Of a stretch of DNA of 64,000 nucleotides, positions 8,360 to 18,805 are shown in pieces. The position numbers and the translations under genes were made by a program. This DNA is from Pseudomonadota bacterium (GTDB taxonomy: Bacteria > Pseudomonadota > Alphaproteobacteria > Sneathiellales > Sneathiellaceae). The notes under the pieces were generated by a model. The model searched no databases, was not told the origin of the DNA, and saw nothing but the letters and a program-made list of their open reading frames with translations. Location: NCBI GenBank assembly GCA_024743055.1, contig JANSXH010000015.1:1-64000 (forward strand), in the 5' to 3' direction. The stretch's first letter is position 1, and each line of letters begins with the position of its first letter.

Positions 8360-9961
8360 ATGGAAAACGCTGCTAGTTTAAACCGCCTGGAATTGTTGCA
8401 AGTTGCTGATGCGGTTGCCCGGGAAAAAGTCATTGATCGGGACATTGTCCTCGAGGCAATGGAAGAGGCTATTCAAAAGGCTGCTCGTGCCAAATATGGT
8501 CATGAGAATGATATTCGGGCGAATATTGACCGCGGAACCGGCGAGATCCGCCTGGCCCGTGTTATCGAGGTGGTAGAAGAAGTCGAGAATGACGCTACTC
8601 AGATAACGCCCGTCGATGCCCAGTTCCAAAAAGAAGGTGCTGTTGTAGGTGACCTGATCGTCGAGCCCTTGCCTCCCATTGACTTTGGTCGGATCGCCGC
8701 GCAAACCGCCAAGCAGGTGATCGTTCAAAAGGTTCGGGAAGCCGAACGTGAGCGTCAGTATGAGGAATATAAAGACCGGGTTGGTGAAGTCGTCAACGGC
8801 ATCGTCAAACGGGTCGAATATGGCAATGTGACCGTTGATCTTGGCAAGGCCGATGCTGTTGTCCGCCGTGATGAAATGTTACCGCGAGAAAGTTTCCGTC
8901 AGGGTGATCGCATCCGCGCCTATATTTACGATGTTCGTCAGGAACAACGCGGTCCGCAGATCTTTCTGTCTCGCAGCCACCCGCAGTTCATGTCGAAGCT
9001 TTTCGGTCAGGAAGTACCGGAAATTTACGACGGCATTATTGAAGTTAAGGCCGTGGCCCGTGATCCTGGCAGCCGGGCAAAAATCGCTGTGATCTCTAGT
9101 GATTCCAGCATCGACCCTGTCGGTGCCTGTGTGGGCATGAGAGGCTCTCGGGTACAGGCAGTTGTTAATGAGCTGCAAGGCGAGAAAATTGACATTATCC
9201 AATGGTCTCCGGACCAGGCGAGCTTCATTGTAAATGCTCTGGCGCCTGCAGAGGTAGCCAAGGTTGTCCTGGATGAGGATGCCAACCGTATTGAAGTTGT
9301 GGTTCCCGACGATCAGCTGTCCCTGGCCATTGGCCGCCGCGGGCAGAATGTCCGGCTGGCTTCTCAGCTGTCCGGTTGGGACATTGACATCCTGACGGAG
9401 GAAGAAGAAAGCAACCGCCGTCAAGCCGAATTCTCTGAGCGTACTCAGGAGTTCATGAATGCTCTGGATGTTGACGAGACCATAGCCCAACTGCTGGCGG
9501 CTGAAGGTTTCACATCGATCGAAGATATCATGTATGTGGATGTCGCTGAAATCGCCGAAATCGAAGGGTTCGATGAGGAAATCGCGACTGAACTGAGCCG
9601 CCGTGCCCAGGAATATGTGGAAGCCTATAATTCAGAACTGGAAGCCAAACGCCAGGAACTGGGTGTCAGTGACGACATTATTAATCTTCAGGCATTTACG
9701 CCTGCAATGATTGTCGCCCTGGGTGAAGCAGGTGTGAAAGAATTGGATGATCTGGCTGACCTGTCAGGCGATGAGTTGGTCAACCCAGAAGACGGCATTC
9801 TTCGGGATTATGAAATCCGTTTGGAGGACGCCAATGAAATCGTCATGGCCGCCCGTTCCCATTGGTTTGAGGATGAAGAATCCGAAGAATCTGAGGGAGC
9901 TGAAGTATCGGAGGCTGCTGAAAACGCGGAGGTGAGTGAGGAAGAAATTCCGGCAAACTGA
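8360..9961 (+). CDS. nusA: Transcription termination/antitermination protein NusA
   Basis: NusA is the RNA polymerase pausing, termination and antitermination factor. I chose the ATG at 8360 because GGACGGA lies 8 bases before it; an in-frame TTG at 8342 would add six residues. The 533-residue protein has the N-terminal polymerase-binding domain (residues 1-130), an S1 domain (about 135-200, VVNGIVKRVEYGNV), two KH domains (about 230-345, including GACVGMRGSRVQ and LAIGRRGQNVRLA) and C-terminal helix-hairpin-helix-like repeats. The tail is strongly acidic and rich in glutamate, as in other alphaproteobacteria. Confidence 0.96.
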   Translation: MENAASLNRLELLQVADAVAREKVIDRDIVLEAMEEAIQKAARAKYGHENDIRANIDRGTGEIRLARVIEVVEEVENDATQITPVDAQFQKEGAVVGDLIVEPLPPIDFGRIAAQTAKQVIVQKVREAERERQYEEYKDRVGEVVNGIVKRVEYGNVTVDLGKADAVVRRDEMLPRESFRQGDRIRAYIYDVRQEQRGPQIFLSRSHPQFMSKLFGQEVPEIYDGIIEVKAVARDPGSRAKIAVISSDSSIDPVGACVGMRGSRVQAVVNELQGEKIDIIQWSPDQASFIVNALAPAEVAKVVLDEDANRIEVVVPDDQLSLAIGRRGQNVRLASQLSGWDIDILTEEEESNRRQAEFSERTQEFMNALDVDETIAQLLAAEGFTSIEDIMYVDVAEIAEIEGFDEEIATELSRRAQEYVEAYNSELEAKRQELGVSDDIINLQAFTPAMIVALGEAGVKELDDLADLSGDELVNPEDGILRDYEIRLEDANEIVMAARSHWFEDEESEESEGAEVSEAAENAEVSEEEIPAN

Positions 9962-9982
9962 CCCGTAATTGGAGAAGTAGAC

Positions 9983-10561
9983 TTGAGTGATCCGCAGCGT
10001 CGGTGTATAGCCACTGGACAAATTCGGGAAAAAGAGGATCTTCTCAGATTTGCACTTTCGCCCGACGGTCAGTTGGTTCATGACATCCAACAAGAATTAC
10101 CGGGGCGCGGGATTTGGATAAGTTGTGATCAGGACGCAGTCCTGCTGGCACAGAAGAAGGGGTTGTTCGGGAAGTCGGCCAAACAGGCTGTGACCGTCCC
10201 GGAGGGCCTTGTGAAAGACGTTGAAAAGGGTCTTGAACAAAGAAGTCTTTCTTTGTTGGGACTTGGAAGAAAAAGCGGCTTGGTGACGGTTGGCTTTGCG
10301 AAAGTAGAGAAAGCCCTGAAATCAGGCAAAGTTGCCGTACTCTTTGCGGCATCGGATGGTGCTGAAGATGGGCGAAAGAAGTTGAAACGGATAGCAGGCA
10401 ACCTTCCCTTGGTTGAAATGTTCAGTAACGCTGAACTTAGTCAGGCACTGGGAAGGGAAAATGTTGTTCATGCGAGTATTGGTCCAGGTGGACTGACAAA
10501 AAAGCTGATGGTAGCGGTTTCCCGACTCTCAAAGTTTAGGACTGTTGACCATGTAAGCTAA
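9983..10561 (+). CDS. YlxR-type RNA-binding protein fused to an L7Ae-like domain
   Basis: The N-terminal part (about residues 1-80) is a YlxR/DUF448 domain, with [24 protein letters not shown] and the [10 protein letters not shown] motif. The C-terminal half (about 95-180) resembles ribosomal L7Ae/YlxQ proteins ([22 protein letters not shown]). Separate ylxR and ylxQ genes lie between nusA and infB in Firmicutes; the fused form is usual in alphaproteobacteria. It is presumed to bind RNA in ribosome or transcription control, but the function is not established. The start is TTG, supported by GGAGAAG upstream. Confidence 0.85.
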   Translation: MSDPQRRCIATGQIREKEDLLRFALSPDGQLVHDIQQELPGRGIWISCDQDAVLLAQKKGLFGKSAKQAVTVPEGLVKDVEKGLEQRSLSLLGLGRKSGLVTVGFAKVEKALKSGKVAVLFAASDGAEDGRKKLKRIAGNLPLVEMFSNAELSQALGRENVVHASIGPGGLTKKLMVAVSRLSKFRTVDHVS

Positions 10562-10584
10562 AGAACCGAAATGTCGGAGTAAGA

Positions 10585-13257
10585 ATGACTGAGACAAACG
10601 ACAAGGATGGGCGTAAATCGCTTAGCCTAAACAAACCGTTAGAAGCGAAAAGGCCCGCTGGCGGAAGTGGTCAGGTCCGTCAAAGCTTTACCCATGGTCG
10701 TTCCAAGACCGTGCAGGTGGAAGTGCGCAAAAAGCGCGGTGCTGCGCTCGGCGCTCAAAAGCCTGCGGCACAAAGTCCGGCAGCTGCCAGCAATACCGCA
10801 AAAAAACCGCTGAGTATTTCCAAAAAAGCGGCGGAGACTCCTGCTCCGCAGAGCGAGAAAAAAGCCGGTGAAAGCAAGAAATCTCAGATTCTGACAACGG
10901 ACGAGAAGGCAGCCAGAGCTGCGGCTCTCGCCGGAGCCCGCGAGCAGCTTGTCAAAGATAATGAACGCAAGGCCATAGAAGAAAAAGAGCGCGCCGAAGA
11001 AGAGAAACGGTTCGCGGCGGAAGCAGCCGAACGGGAAAAAGAGGAAAAAGCAAAAGCCGCTGAGGAAGCGAAGATTGCTAAAAGGCGTTCCCCGGAAGAG
11101 CGGCGCAAGGCGGAAGAGGAAGAAGCACGACGGCTCCAGGAAGAGGCGGATGCAGCGAAGAACGCACAAGTGGCTGTTCATCGTGAAAAAGTAAAATCCG
11201 CACCAAAACCTGAAGAAACTGCGCGTAGTGGTCGCGCTGGCGATGCCCCCGCAGGAGGCATTCCAGGGGAACCCGCACCTGCCGCTGCCGGACGGAAAAA
11301 ACAGCAAAAATCTGGTCGCGCTGGTGGTGAGGAACGTCCCTCTCCCACTCGCAAGGCGGATGAGCCAAGACGCCGGTCCGGTCGCCTGACTATTGGGGAG
11401 GCTCTGGATGATAGAGGCCCGAAACAACGGTCTCTTGCTTCGATTCGTCGTGCTCGGAAAAAGCAGCAGATGCAGCCAGCCGAGCCGCCACAGAAGATTT
11501 TCCGGGAAGTGACCATTCCGGAAGTTATTTCTGTTCAAGAACTCGCAAACCGTATGACGGAACGCTCGGTCGATGTTATCAAATCCCTCATGAAGCTCGG
11601 GATCATGGCAACTGCCAACCAAACAATTGACGCGGACACAGCGGAGCTTGTCGTTGAGGAATTTGGTCATACAGCCAAGCGGATTGCGGAATCTGATGTG
11701 GAAATTGGCCTAGGCGGTGACACAGACGATGATCCCGGACTAATGGTTCCACGGGCACCGGTTGTTGCTGTTATGGGCCATGTCGATCATGGTAAAACAT
11801 CTTTGCTTGATGCCCTTCGGAAATCAGATGTCGCTGCCGGCGAAGCTGGGGGTATTACCCAGCATATTGGTGCCTATCAGGTGACCCTTGAATCTGGCAA
11901 TGTCATTACTTTCCTGGATACACCGGGCCATGAAGCCTTCACCGCTATGCGGATGCGCGGCGCTCAAGTGACAGACATAGTTATTCTGGTTGTTGCAGCC
12001 GACGACAGTGTCATGCCGCAAACCATTGAGGCGATCAAGCATGCGAAAGCCGCTGAAGTGCCCATTATTGTTGCAATCAACAAATGCGACAAGCCGGCTG
12101 CCGACCCTAACAAGGTTCGTCAGGAGCTTCTGCAGCACGAGATTTTTGTCGAAGAAATGGGCGGTGATGTTCTGGATGTAGAAGTCTCTGCAACCAAAGG
12201 AACTGGGCTTGAGAAACTGCAGGAAGCCATTTTACTGCAGGCAGAGGTTCTTGAACTCAAAGCCAATCCAAATAGATCGGCGCAAGGAACCGTTGTCGAA
12301 GCCAAAATCGAAACTGGTCGCGGCATGGTTGGAACCGTACTTGTTAATCGAGGTACCCTGCGGGTTGGCGATTTCTTCGTCATGGGTGCCGCTCTGGGTA
12401 AAGTTCGCGCTCTCCTTGACTATCGTGGCCAACAGGTCAACGAAGCCGGTCCGTCCGTTCCTGTCGAAGTTCTTGGTATTCAGGGAACACCAGTTGCGGG
12501 AGACGATTTTGCGGTCACAGACAACGAAAACAAGGCAAAGGAAATCGCCGAGTATCGTCAGCGTGTGGAAAAAACCAAAAAAGTCACTGCGACGGCCCGC
12601 GGATCTATTGAGCAGATGTTCAGTGCCATCAAGGAAGGAACGGTTGACGAGCTTCCTGTGGTGATTAAGGCCGACGTACAGGGTTCTGCTGAGGCAATCA
12701 GCAACTCCCTTGAAAAACTCGGAACTGATGAAGTGGCAGTGAAGATCCTGTATTCCGGTGTAGGCGGTATTACAGAGTCGGATATTTCGCTGGCAGCGGC
12801 GTCTCGTGCGATCATCATCGCATTTAATACCCGCGCCAACAAACAGGCCCGGGAAGAGGCGGAGCAGGAAGGCATCGACATTCAGTATTATTCGGTGATT
12901 TATAACGTCATCGACGATATGAAAGCTTTGCTTTCTGGAATGCTGGCTCCGACGCTCAACGAAAACTTCCTCGGTTACGCAGAAATTCGCGAAGTCTTCA
13001 ATATTACCAAAGTCGGTAAGATTGCAGGCTGCATGGTAACGGAAGGGACCGTGAAGCGAGGCTCGAAAGTCCGCTTGCTGCGGGATAATGTCGTTATTCA
13101 TGAAGGGACCCTGTCAACGCTCAAGCGGTTCAAGGATGAGGTCAAGGACGTCAAGTCCGGCATGGAATGTGGTATGGCCTTCGAGAATTACCACGATCTC
13201 CAAGTCGGTGATTTCATCGAATGTTTTGAAATTGAAGAGGTGGCGCGCGAACTTTAA
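10585..13257 (+). CDS. infB: Translation initiation factor IF-2
   Basis: IF-2 is the GTPase that places initiator tRNA on the ribosome. This 890-residue form has a long, low-complexity N-terminal region (residues 1-310) rich in alanine, lysine, glutamate and arginine with a coiled-coil character. It is followed by an IF2_N helical domain (about 315-370). The GTPase domain starts with [12 protein letters not shown] near residue 397 and has DTPGHEAF and NKCDKP. Domains II, III and the C-terminal fMet-tRNA-binding domain complete it. An internal IF2-beta-like start is possible but not evident. Confidence 0.97.
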   Translation: MTETNDKDGRKSLSLNKPLEAKRPAGGSGQVRQSFTHGRSKTVQVEVRKKRGAALGAQKPAAQSPAAASNTAKKPLSISKKAAETPAPQSEKKAGESKKSQILTTDEKAARAAALAGAREQLVKDNERKAIEEKERAEEEKRFAAEAAEREKEEKAKAAEEAKIAKRRSPEERRKAEEEEARRLQEEADAAKNAQVAVHREKVKSAPKPEETARSGRAGDAPAGGIPGEPAPAAAGRKKQQKSGRAGGEERPSPTRKADEPRRRSGRLTIGEALDDRGPKQRSLASIRRARKKQQMQPAEPPQKIFREVTIPEVISVQELANRMTERSVDVIKSLMKLGIMATANQTIDADTAELVVEEFGHTAKRIAESDVEIGLGGDTDDDPGLMVPRAPVVAVMGHVDHGKTSLLDALRKSDVAAGEAGGITQHIGAYQVTLESGNVITFLDTPGHEAFTAMRMRGAQVTDIVILVVAADDSVMPQTIEAIKHAKAAEVPIIVAINKCDKPAADPNKVRQELLQHEIFVEEMGGDVLDVEVSATKGTGLEKLQEAILLQAEVLELKANPNRSAQGTVVEAKIETGRGMVGTVLVNRGTLRVGDFFVMGAALGKVRALLDYRGQQVNEAGPSVPVEVLGIQGTPVAGDDFAVTDNENKAKEIAEYRQRVEKTKKVTATARGSIEQMFSAIKEGTVDELPVVIKADVQGSAEAISNSLEKLGTDEVAVKILYSGVGGITESDISLAAASRAIIIAFNTRANKQAREEAEQEGIDIQYYSVIYNVIDDMKALLSGMLAPTLNENFLGYAEIREVFNITKVGKIAGCMVTEGTVKRGSKVRLLRDNVVIHEGTLSTLKRFKDEVKDVKSGMECGMAFENYHDLQVGDFIECFEIEEVAREL

Positions 13258-13296
13258 CCGCGCCCCTCTATTAGCGTTCTGGAACGCGAGGATATC

Positions 13297-13686
13297 ATGA
13301 CAAATGCTAAGCGCGGCCGTAAGATGGCCAGCAAACGTCAGCTTCGTGTTGGCGAAGAACTCCGGCATATTATTTCCGGTATTTTGACCAGGGATCTCAT
13401 TCATGATCCGGATGTGGCTGGTGCCTCCATCACCATCACAGAAGTGCAGACTAGCCCGGATATGAGAAATGCCACCGTTTTCGTTACTCCGCTGGGTGGT
13501 GAAAATGAAGAAAATGTCATCGCTGGGCTGAATCGCACTTCCGGTGTGATCCAATCTGAAATGGGTCGGCAGCTGACAATGAAATTTACGCCGAAGCTGG
13601 TATTCAAGAAGGATGACTCCTTTGAATATGCCAGTCACATCGATGAACTGCTGCGTAAAAACAAGCAGTCTGATATTCTGGATTAA
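13297..13686 (+). CDS. rbfA: Ribosome-binding factor A
   Basis: RbfA is a small KH-fold protein that binds the 30S subunit during late maturation of 16S rRNA. The 129-residue sequence has the expected N-terminal RQLRVGEELRHIISGIL segment and the KH core ITITEVQTSPDMRNATVFVTPLGG. It ends with LVFKKDDSFEYASHIDELL, a well-conserved C-terminal motif. It lies between infB and truB with short spacers, the standard arrangement. Confidence 0.95.
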   Translation: MTNAKRGRKMASKRQLRVGEELRHIISGILTRDLIHDPDVAGASITITEVQTSPDMRNATVFVTPLGGENEENVIAGLNRTSGVIQSEMGRQLTMKFTPKLVFKKDDSFEYASHIDELLRKNKQSDILD

Positions 13687-13692
13687 TTCCTA

Positions 13693-14589
13693 ATGGCACG
13701 GCGGCGTCGGGGCATTCCTATTCATGGGTGGCTGAATATAGACAAGCCAGCAGGCCTCTCTTCCTCGGCAGTTGTCGGCGCGGTTAAGCGCATTACCAAT
13801 GCCCAGAAAGTCGGTCATGCCGGCACTTTGGACCCCTTCGCCACAGGTGTCCTGCCGATCGCCCTTGGAGAGGCGACAAAAACCGTTCATTATATGATGA
13901 GCGATGACAAGGAATATCGGTTCACTGTTCGCTGGGGTGAAGCACGCAATACGGACGATATCGAGGGAGAAGTCACCGAGACATCCAGTCATCGGCCGAT
14001 GGAAAAAGAGATTTTGAACTCTATTCCAGCCTTCCTGGGCACGATCGAGCAGATCCCACCGGCTTTCTCCGCCCTCAAAATAGATGGCAAGCGGGCCTAC
14101 AAGCTGGCACGCGAAGGGGTGGCCCTTGACATGCAGGCGCGGGATGTCCAGATACACGACATGTCATTGGTTGAATGTCGCGATAGTGATCACGCGGTAC
14201 TCGACGTTTGTTGCGGTAAAGGGACTTATATAAGGGCCCTGGCCCGCGATTTGGCAGGCACTTTAGGAACATTTGGACATCTTGTGGACCTAAGACGAAC
14301 CCGGGTCGGTTCTTTTTGCGAAAAGAATGCGATTTCACTGGATAAGTTGGAGAAGCTGTGGCAGTGTCCCGCAGAATTTGAAGGCTTGCTTCCTGTAACG
14401 ACCCCGCTGGACGACATCCCGGCAGTGGCCCTGACGGAGGCGCAGGCATTACGCGTGCGGCACGGCAATGACGTGGCAGCCCCAAATCAAGCAGACGGTA
14501 TCGTCTGTGCTATGGACGGAATTATTCCTATCGGCATCGCGAAAGTGGAAGACGAGAGGCTGTATCCCGTTCGTGTTTTTAATATTTGA
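13693..14589 (+). CDS. truB: tRNA pseudouridine(55) synthase
   Basis: TruB makes pseudouridine 55 in the T-loop of tRNAs. The 298-residue protein contains GWLNIDKPAGLSSSAVV and the catalytic motif GHAGTLDPFATGVLPI (about residues 38-53), in which the aspartate is the nucleophile. Later motifs include KEYRFTVRWGEARNTDD and a C-terminal PUA-like region. It is 6 bases downstream of rbfA and upstream of rpsO, as in most alphaproteobacterial nusA operons. Confidence 0.96.
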   Translation: MARRRRGIPIHGWLNIDKPAGLSSSAVVGAVKRITNAQKVGHAGTLDPFATGVLPIALGEATKTVHYMMSDDKEYRFTVRWGEARNTDDIEGEVTETSSHRPMEKEILNSIPAFLGTIEQIPPAFSALKIDGKRAYKLAREGVALDMQARDVQIHDMSLVECRDSDHAVLDVCCGKGTYIRALARDLAGTLGTFGHLVDLRRTRVGSFCEKNAISLDKLEKLWQCPAEFEGLLPVTTPLDDIPAVALTEAQALRVRHGNDVAAPNQADGIVCAMDGIIPIGIAKVEDERLYPVRVFNI

Positions 14590-14604
14590 ATAAAGGAGTT
14601 ACCG

Positions 14605-14874
14605 ATGTCGATCACTGCAGATAGAAAAGCAGAACTGATCAAGGAATATGCGACCAAGGATGGGGACACTGGCTCCCCGGAAGTCCAGATCGCAATCTTA
14701 ACGGAACGGATTACGAACCTGACCGAGCATTTCAAAGGCCATAAAGGCGACGTACATTCACGCCGCGGTCTGCTGAAAATGGTCAGTCGCCGTCGCCGCT
14801 TACTCGACTATCTTAAGAATGTTGAGGAATCACGCTACCAAACGACGATCGAACGTCTTGGTATTCGTAAGTAA
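14605..14874 (+). CDS. rpsO: 30S ribosomal protein S15
   Basis: S15 is a primary 16S rRNA-binding protein of the central domain of the 30S subunit. At 89 residues it has the standard length and contains [15 protein letters not shown] and the conserved [25 protein letters not shown] block that contacts the h20-h22 junction. AAAGGAG lies 7-8 bases before the ATG. It is followed by a structured spacer and pnp. Confidence 0.97.
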   Translation: MSITADRKAELIKEYATKDGDTGSPEVQIAILTERITNLTEHFKGHKGDVHSRRGLLKMVSRRRRLLDYLKNVEESRYQTTIERLGIRK

Positions 14875-14889
14875 AGCACTGATCACGAA

Positions 14890-14991
14890 CCCCGTCAGGG
14901 GATCTCGTCCCATCGAAACGCCGGTGATTGCTTTGGGCTGTCTGTCCAATGGCAGGCCGGCGTTTGCTGTATCTGGAAACATGGGGTTTCC
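14890..14991 (+). promoter_or_regulatory. Structured rpsO-pnp spacer with several stem-loops
   Basis: Three potential helices follow each other: CCCC/GGGG with a GTCA loop (14890-14901), CGCCGG pairing with CCGGCG (14919-14924 with 14957-14962), and GGAAAC/GTTTCC with a five-base loop (14975-14991). In enterobacteria the rpsO-pnp spacer forms an RNase III-processed hairpin through which PNPase controls its own mRNA. A similar role here is inference from position; the sequence is unrelated. Confidence 0.4.
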
Positions 14992-15089
14992 GGCTGCGAA
15001 AATGAAGAAATAGTAATATTAAGCGGGGCATAGGGTCCTGCGAACTGGCAGTGCGACATGGGGTCGTAACTGCGTTGGAAGGAAAAAAA

Positions 15090-17189
15090 ATGTTTGAAGT
15101 ACATCGCAAGGAAGTGATGTGGGGCGGTCGTCCGCTCGTATTGGAAACGGGTAAAGTTGCCCGTCAGGCAGATGGTGCCGTCATGATTACCTATGGTGGA
15201 ACCCAGGTACTCTGTACCGCTGTCGCACAAAGAACACTGAAGCCGGGAATGGATTTCTTCCCACTCACCGTCAATTACCAGGAAAAAGCTTATGCTGCCG
15301 GAAAGATCCCGGGCGGCTTTTTCAAACGTGAAGCGCGGCCGTCAGAAAAAGAAACTCTGACCTCACGCCTCATTGACCGGCCGTTGCGTCCGTCATTTGT
15401 CAGCGGTTTCAAAAATGAAACCCAGGTCGTCTGCACGGTTCTCGCCCATGATCTAGAAAATGATCCTGATGTGGTGGCGCTTGTCGGTGCCTCTGCGGCC
15501 CTGACGATCTCCGGCATCCCTTTTCTTGGACCGGTTGGCGCAGCCCGGGTCGCCTATGTAGACGGCGACTATGTTCTCAACCCAACAGCCAGCCAGATGG
15601 AAAGTACTGAACTGGATCTGGTTATTGCCGGAACGTCCGAAGCGGTTCTAATGATTGAATCCGAGGCCGGTGAACTCAGTGAAGAGCAGATGCTCGGCGC
15701 TGTGATGTTCGGTCATAAGGAAATGCAAACGGTTATCGATGCCATCATTGATCTGGCTGAAGACTGTGCGAAGGATCCATGGGATTATACACCACCGGAA
15801 GTCGATGCGGATCTGGAAGCAAAAGTTAAGGCTGCTGCGGAGACTGCCCTTGCCGAAGCCTATAAAGAACAGGTTAAGCAGGACCGGGCTGAGAAGATCT
15901 CTGCTGCTAAAGCCGCAGCAATCGAATCCTTGGAAGAAGATGAACAGGAAGCTGCTGGTGGCATTCTCAAGAAAATTGAGAAATCCATCGTTCGCGGAAA
16001 TATCATCTCCACGGGAACCCGGATCGACGGTCGCGATACAAAGACCGTCCGTCAGATTATCTCTGAAGTGGGCGCGTTGCCCCGCAGTCATGGATCCGCT
16101 CTGTTTACACGGGGTGAAACTCAAGCACTTGTTGTTGCAACTCTCGGAACTGGTCAGGATGAGCAGATCGTCGATGCCCTCGAAGGTGAATATCGCGAGA
16201 ATTTCATGCTGCATTACAACTTCCCTCCCTACTCCGTAGGTGAAGTTGGACGGATGGGTTTCACAGGTCGTCGTGAAGTCGGTCACGGGAAGCTTGCATG
16301 GCGTGCCGTGCATCCGCTGCTGCCATCCAAGGATGAGTTTCCTTATACACTTCGGGTCGTTTCCGAAGTGACGGAATCAAATGGTTCTTCTTCAATGGCA
16401 ACAGTTTGTGGTACGTCCCTCGCCCTGATGGATGCGGGTGTGCCCTTGAAGCGGCCAGTAGCTGGTATCGCCATGGGATTGATCCTGGAAGAAAGCGGCG
16501 AGTTTGCCGTTCTTTCCGATATCCTTGGCGATGAAGATCATCTTGGAGATATGGATTTCAAGGTTGCTGGAACCAGTGAAGGGATTACCTCCCTGCAGAT
16601 GGATATCAAGATCTCCGGCATTACCGAGGAGATCATGCGGATTGCTTTGGCGCAAGCCACGGAAGGTCGTCTGCATATCCTGTCCGAAATGGGCAAAGCA
16701 ATTGACTCTGCCCGCGACGGTGTTCGGGATGGTGCTCCGCGTATCACCCAGCTTCAAGTCAAGAAAGACAAGATCCGGGATATTATCGGAACTGGTGGTA
16801 AGGTTATTCGTGAAATCTGCGAAGTTACCGGCGCCAAGATTGATATTGATGATGACGGATCGGTCAAAGTTGCCGCAACCACGACTGAAAGTGCAGATGC
16901 TGCTATCAACTGGATCAAGTCGATTGTCGACGATCCAGAAGTTGGTGTCATCTATACTGGTAAAGTCGTGAAAGTCGTCGACTTTGGTGCCTTCGTAAAT
17001 TTCTTCGGAAATCGCGACGGTCTTGTCCATATTTCAGAGCTGGCCCCGCAGCGCGTCGCCAAAGTGACTGATATTGTCAATGAAGGTGATGAAGTTCGGG
17101 TCAAAGTTCTTGAGATCGATGGGCGGGGCAAGGTTCGTCTCTCCATTAAGGCGGTTGAGGCTGAAGAAGCCAAAGCAGCCGAAGAATAA
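15090..17189 (+). CDS. pnp: Polyribonucleotide nucleotidyltransferase (PNPase)
   Basis: PNPase is the phosphorolytic 3'-5' exoribonuclease of the RNA degradosome. The ATG at 15090 ([16 protein letters not shown]) is preferred because GGAAGGA lies 6-7 bases upstream; an in-frame start at 15051 would add 13 non-conserved residues. The 699-residue protein has two RNase PH domains, with [24 protein letters not shown] and [12 protein letters not shown] signatures, linked by an all-helical domain. A KH domain ([20 protein letters not shown]) and an S1 domain follow at the C-terminus. Strong transcription stop follows the gene. Confidence 0.97.
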   Translation: MFEVHRKEVMWGGRPLVLETGKVARQADGAVMITYGGTQVLCTAVAQRTLKPGMDFFPLTVNYQEKAYAAGKIPGGFFKREARPSEKETLTSRLIDRPLRPSFVSGFKNETQVVCTVLAHDLENDPDVVALVGASAALTISGIPFLGPVGAARVAYVDGDYVLNPTASQMESTELDLVIAGTSEAVLMIESEAGELSEEQMLGAVMFGHKEMQTVIDAIIDLAEDCAKDPWDYTPPEVDADLEAKVKAAAETALAEAYKEQVKQDRAEKISAAKAAAIESLEEDEQEAAGGILKKIEKSIVRGNIISTGTRIDGRDTKTVRQIISEVGALPRSHGSALFTRGETQALVVATLGTGQDEQIVDALEGEYRENFMLHYNFPPYSVGEVGRMGFTGRREVGHGKLAWRAVHPLLPSKDEFPYTLRVVSEVTESNGSSSMATVCGTSLALMDAGVPLKRPVAGIAMGLILEESGEFAVLSDILGDEDHLGDMDFKVAGTSEGITSLQMDIKISGITEEIMRIALAQATEGRLHILSEMGKAIDSARDGVRDGAPRITQLQVKKDKIRDIIGTGGKVIREICEVTGAKIDIDDDGSVKVAATTTESADAAINWIKSIVDDPEVGVIYTGKVVKVVDFGAFVNFFGNRDGLVHISELAPQRVAKVTDIVNEGDEVRVKVLEIDGRGKVRLSIKAVEAEEAKAAEE

Positions 17190-17204
17190 GTGTAAAAATG
17201 CATG

Positions 17205-17246
17205 TTTTGCCGGCGTAGAGTGAGAGATCACTTTACGCCGGCAAAA
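17205..17246 (+). terminator. Strong hairpin terminator after pnp
   Basis: TTTTGCCGGCGTA (17205-17217) pairs perfectly with TACGCCGGCAAAA (17234-17246). The inner AGTGA/TCACT pair continues the helix to a GAGA loop. With flanking A and T tracts it could act on both strands; it closes the long rimP-to-pnp operon. Confidence 0.85.
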
Positions 17247-17320
17247 TTACTTGTAACTTGATGCATTGGATTGAGTGCTCTAAGTGTTAACTGGGTAGGT
17301 ATGTAGTTAGGAACTGATTC

Positions 17321-18721
17321 GTGAAACCGCTGAACTCAATTGTGCTATCCGGCAAAGAGGTTTACCCCCTGATTGAGGGAGGGAAAGGAATTGCCGTTTC
17401 ATCTGGACAGAGTTCCGGCGCCTGGGCTGCGGCCGGCGGTGTTGCGACCTTTTCCGGGGTCAACGCTGACAGTTTTGACGAAAATGGAAATATAATTCCG
17501 CAAATTTATCATGGTCGGACCAGACGGGACCGCCATGAGGAGCTGGTCGCCTACGGAATTCAGGGCGGCATTGCCCAAGCCAAAATTGCCCACGACCTAT
17601 CGGGCGGCGAAGGACGCATCCATATGAATGTCCTTTGGGAAATGGGCGGAGCAGAGCGCATTCTCCACGGTGTTCTTGAAGGAACCAAGGGTCTCATTCA
17701 CGGGATCACTTGCGGTGCCGGAATGCCATACCGTATTGCGCAAATCGCATCTGACTACAATATTCATTATTACCCGATCATTTCTTCTGCCCGGGCGTTT
17801 CGGGCATTGTGGAAGCGGGCCTATCATAAATTTTCCGATTGGCTTGGCGGTGTCGTCTATGAAGACCCCTGGCTGGCCGGTGGCCATAACGGCCTCAGTA
17901 ATTCTGAAGATCCGCTGGTGCCGGAAGACCCCTACCCGCGGGTTGCCAGTCTGCGCAAACTTATGAATGAAATTGGTCTGAATAAAGTCCCGATCATCAT
18001 GGCCGGCGGTGTCTGGCATGTTGAGGATTGGGAACATTGGCTGGACAACCCGGAAATCGGTCCGGTAGCCTTTCAGTTTGGAACCCGGCCACTCCTGACT
18101 AAGGAAAGTCCGATCTCTGATGCTTGGAAGGAAAAACTTGGCTCCCTCAAAAAAGGAGACGTATTTCTCAACAAATTCAGTCCAACCGGATTCTGGTCCT
18201 CAGCAGTTCGCAATGATTTCCTTGATGAGTTAAAAGAGCGCTCGGAACGTCAGGTTGCGTTCTCCAATGAACCCGTCGGGGCTCATGATACGGCCTTTGG
18301 TATCGGCGCTAGAAAGCGTGAAGTTTACCTCACTGCGGACGATAAAAGCCGGGCGACAGCCTGGATTGCGCAAGGCTTCACGGAAAGCCTGAAAACCCCG
18401 GATTCAACACTTATTTTTGTCGAGCCAGACAAAATGAAGGAAATTCGTAAAGACCAGATCGACTGCATGGGATGCCTGTCTCAGTGCAAGTTTTCCAACT
18501 GGGCAGAGGGCGAAAAAGGTAATACGGGCAGAAAAGCCGATCCCCGCAGCTTCTGTATTCAGAAGACACTGCAGGACGTGATCCATTCTGACGCCAATAT
18601 AGACAACAACTTAATGTTTGCCGGCCATGGTGCCTATCGCTTTGCGGATGATCCGTTCTACTCCAATGGTTTCGTACCCACCGTCAAGGAATTGATCGAT
18701 CGAATTCTTACCGGCAAATAG
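17321..18721 (+). CDS. NAD(P)H-dependent flavin oxidoreductase, nitronate monooxygenase-like
   Basis: This 466-residue protein belongs to the YrpB/2-nitropropane dioxygenase superfamily of FMN-dependent TIM-barrel enzymes. Features are the glycine-rich GGAERILHGVLEGTKGLIHGITCGAGMP, PIISSARAFRALWKRAY, and the FMN-phosphate-binding VPIIMAGGVWHVED...QFGTRPLL (about residues 225-260). It is about 100 residues longer than classical nitronate monooxygenases. The extra C-terminal part contains a CMGCLSQCKFSNW cysteine cluster (C-x2-C-x3-C) and a further cysteine (SFCIQ), which could bind an iron-sulfur cluster. The start is GTG. Substrate unknown; a role in detoxification or fatty-acid chemistry is possible. 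It stands next to the irr/rubrerythrin iron locus. Confidence 0.75.
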   Translation: MKPLNSIVLSGKEVYPLIEGGKGIAVSSGQSSGAWAAAGGVATFSGVNADSFDENGNIIPQIYHGRTRRDRHEELVAYGIQGGIAQAKIAHDLSGGEGRIHMNVLWEMGGAERILHGVLEGTKGLIHGITCGAGMPYRIAQIASDYNIHYYPIISSARAFRALWKRAYHKFSDWLGGVVYEDPWLAGGHNGLSNSEDPLVPEDPYPRVASLRKLMNEIGLNKVPIIMAGGVWHVEDWEHWLDNPEIGPVAFQFGTRPLLTKESPISDAWKEKLGSLKKGDVFLNKFSPTGFWSSAVRNDFLDELKERSERQVAFSNEPVGAHDTAFGIGARKREVYLTADDKSRATAWIAQGFTESLKTPDSTLIFVEPDKMKEIRKDQIDCMGCLSQCKFSNWAEGEKGNTGRKADPRSFCIQKTLQDVIHSDANIDNNLMFAGHGAYRFADDPFYSNGFVPTVKELIDRILTGK

Positions 18722-18729
18722 TTGCGGAT

Positions 18730-18785
18730 TTGAATTATTATAAAAAATACTATATAAGACTGATACGATTCTCATAATGAGAGTC
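18730..18785 (+). promoter_or_regulatory. irr promoter with Fur-family palindromic operator
   Basis: TTGAAT (18730-18735) and TATAAG (18753-18758) with a 17-base spacer give a likely sigma-70 promoter. Directly behind it lies GATTCTCATAATGAGAGTC (18767-18785), a 19-bp palindrome with eight of nine arm pairs matching around a central A. Size and ATGAGA/TCTCAT half-sites resemble Fur boxes, so Fur-family repression or Irr autoregulation is likely. Confidence 0.6.
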
Positions 18786-18805
18786 CTTTGAACAGAGTTA
18801 TTGGT

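Noticed and set aside
10639..11670. 343-residue minus-strand open frame opposite infB
   Set aside because: It is the mirror of the low-complexity Ala/Lys/Glu-rich IF-2 N-terminus; it is Phe/Arg/Ser-rich with no domain and no ribosome binding site.
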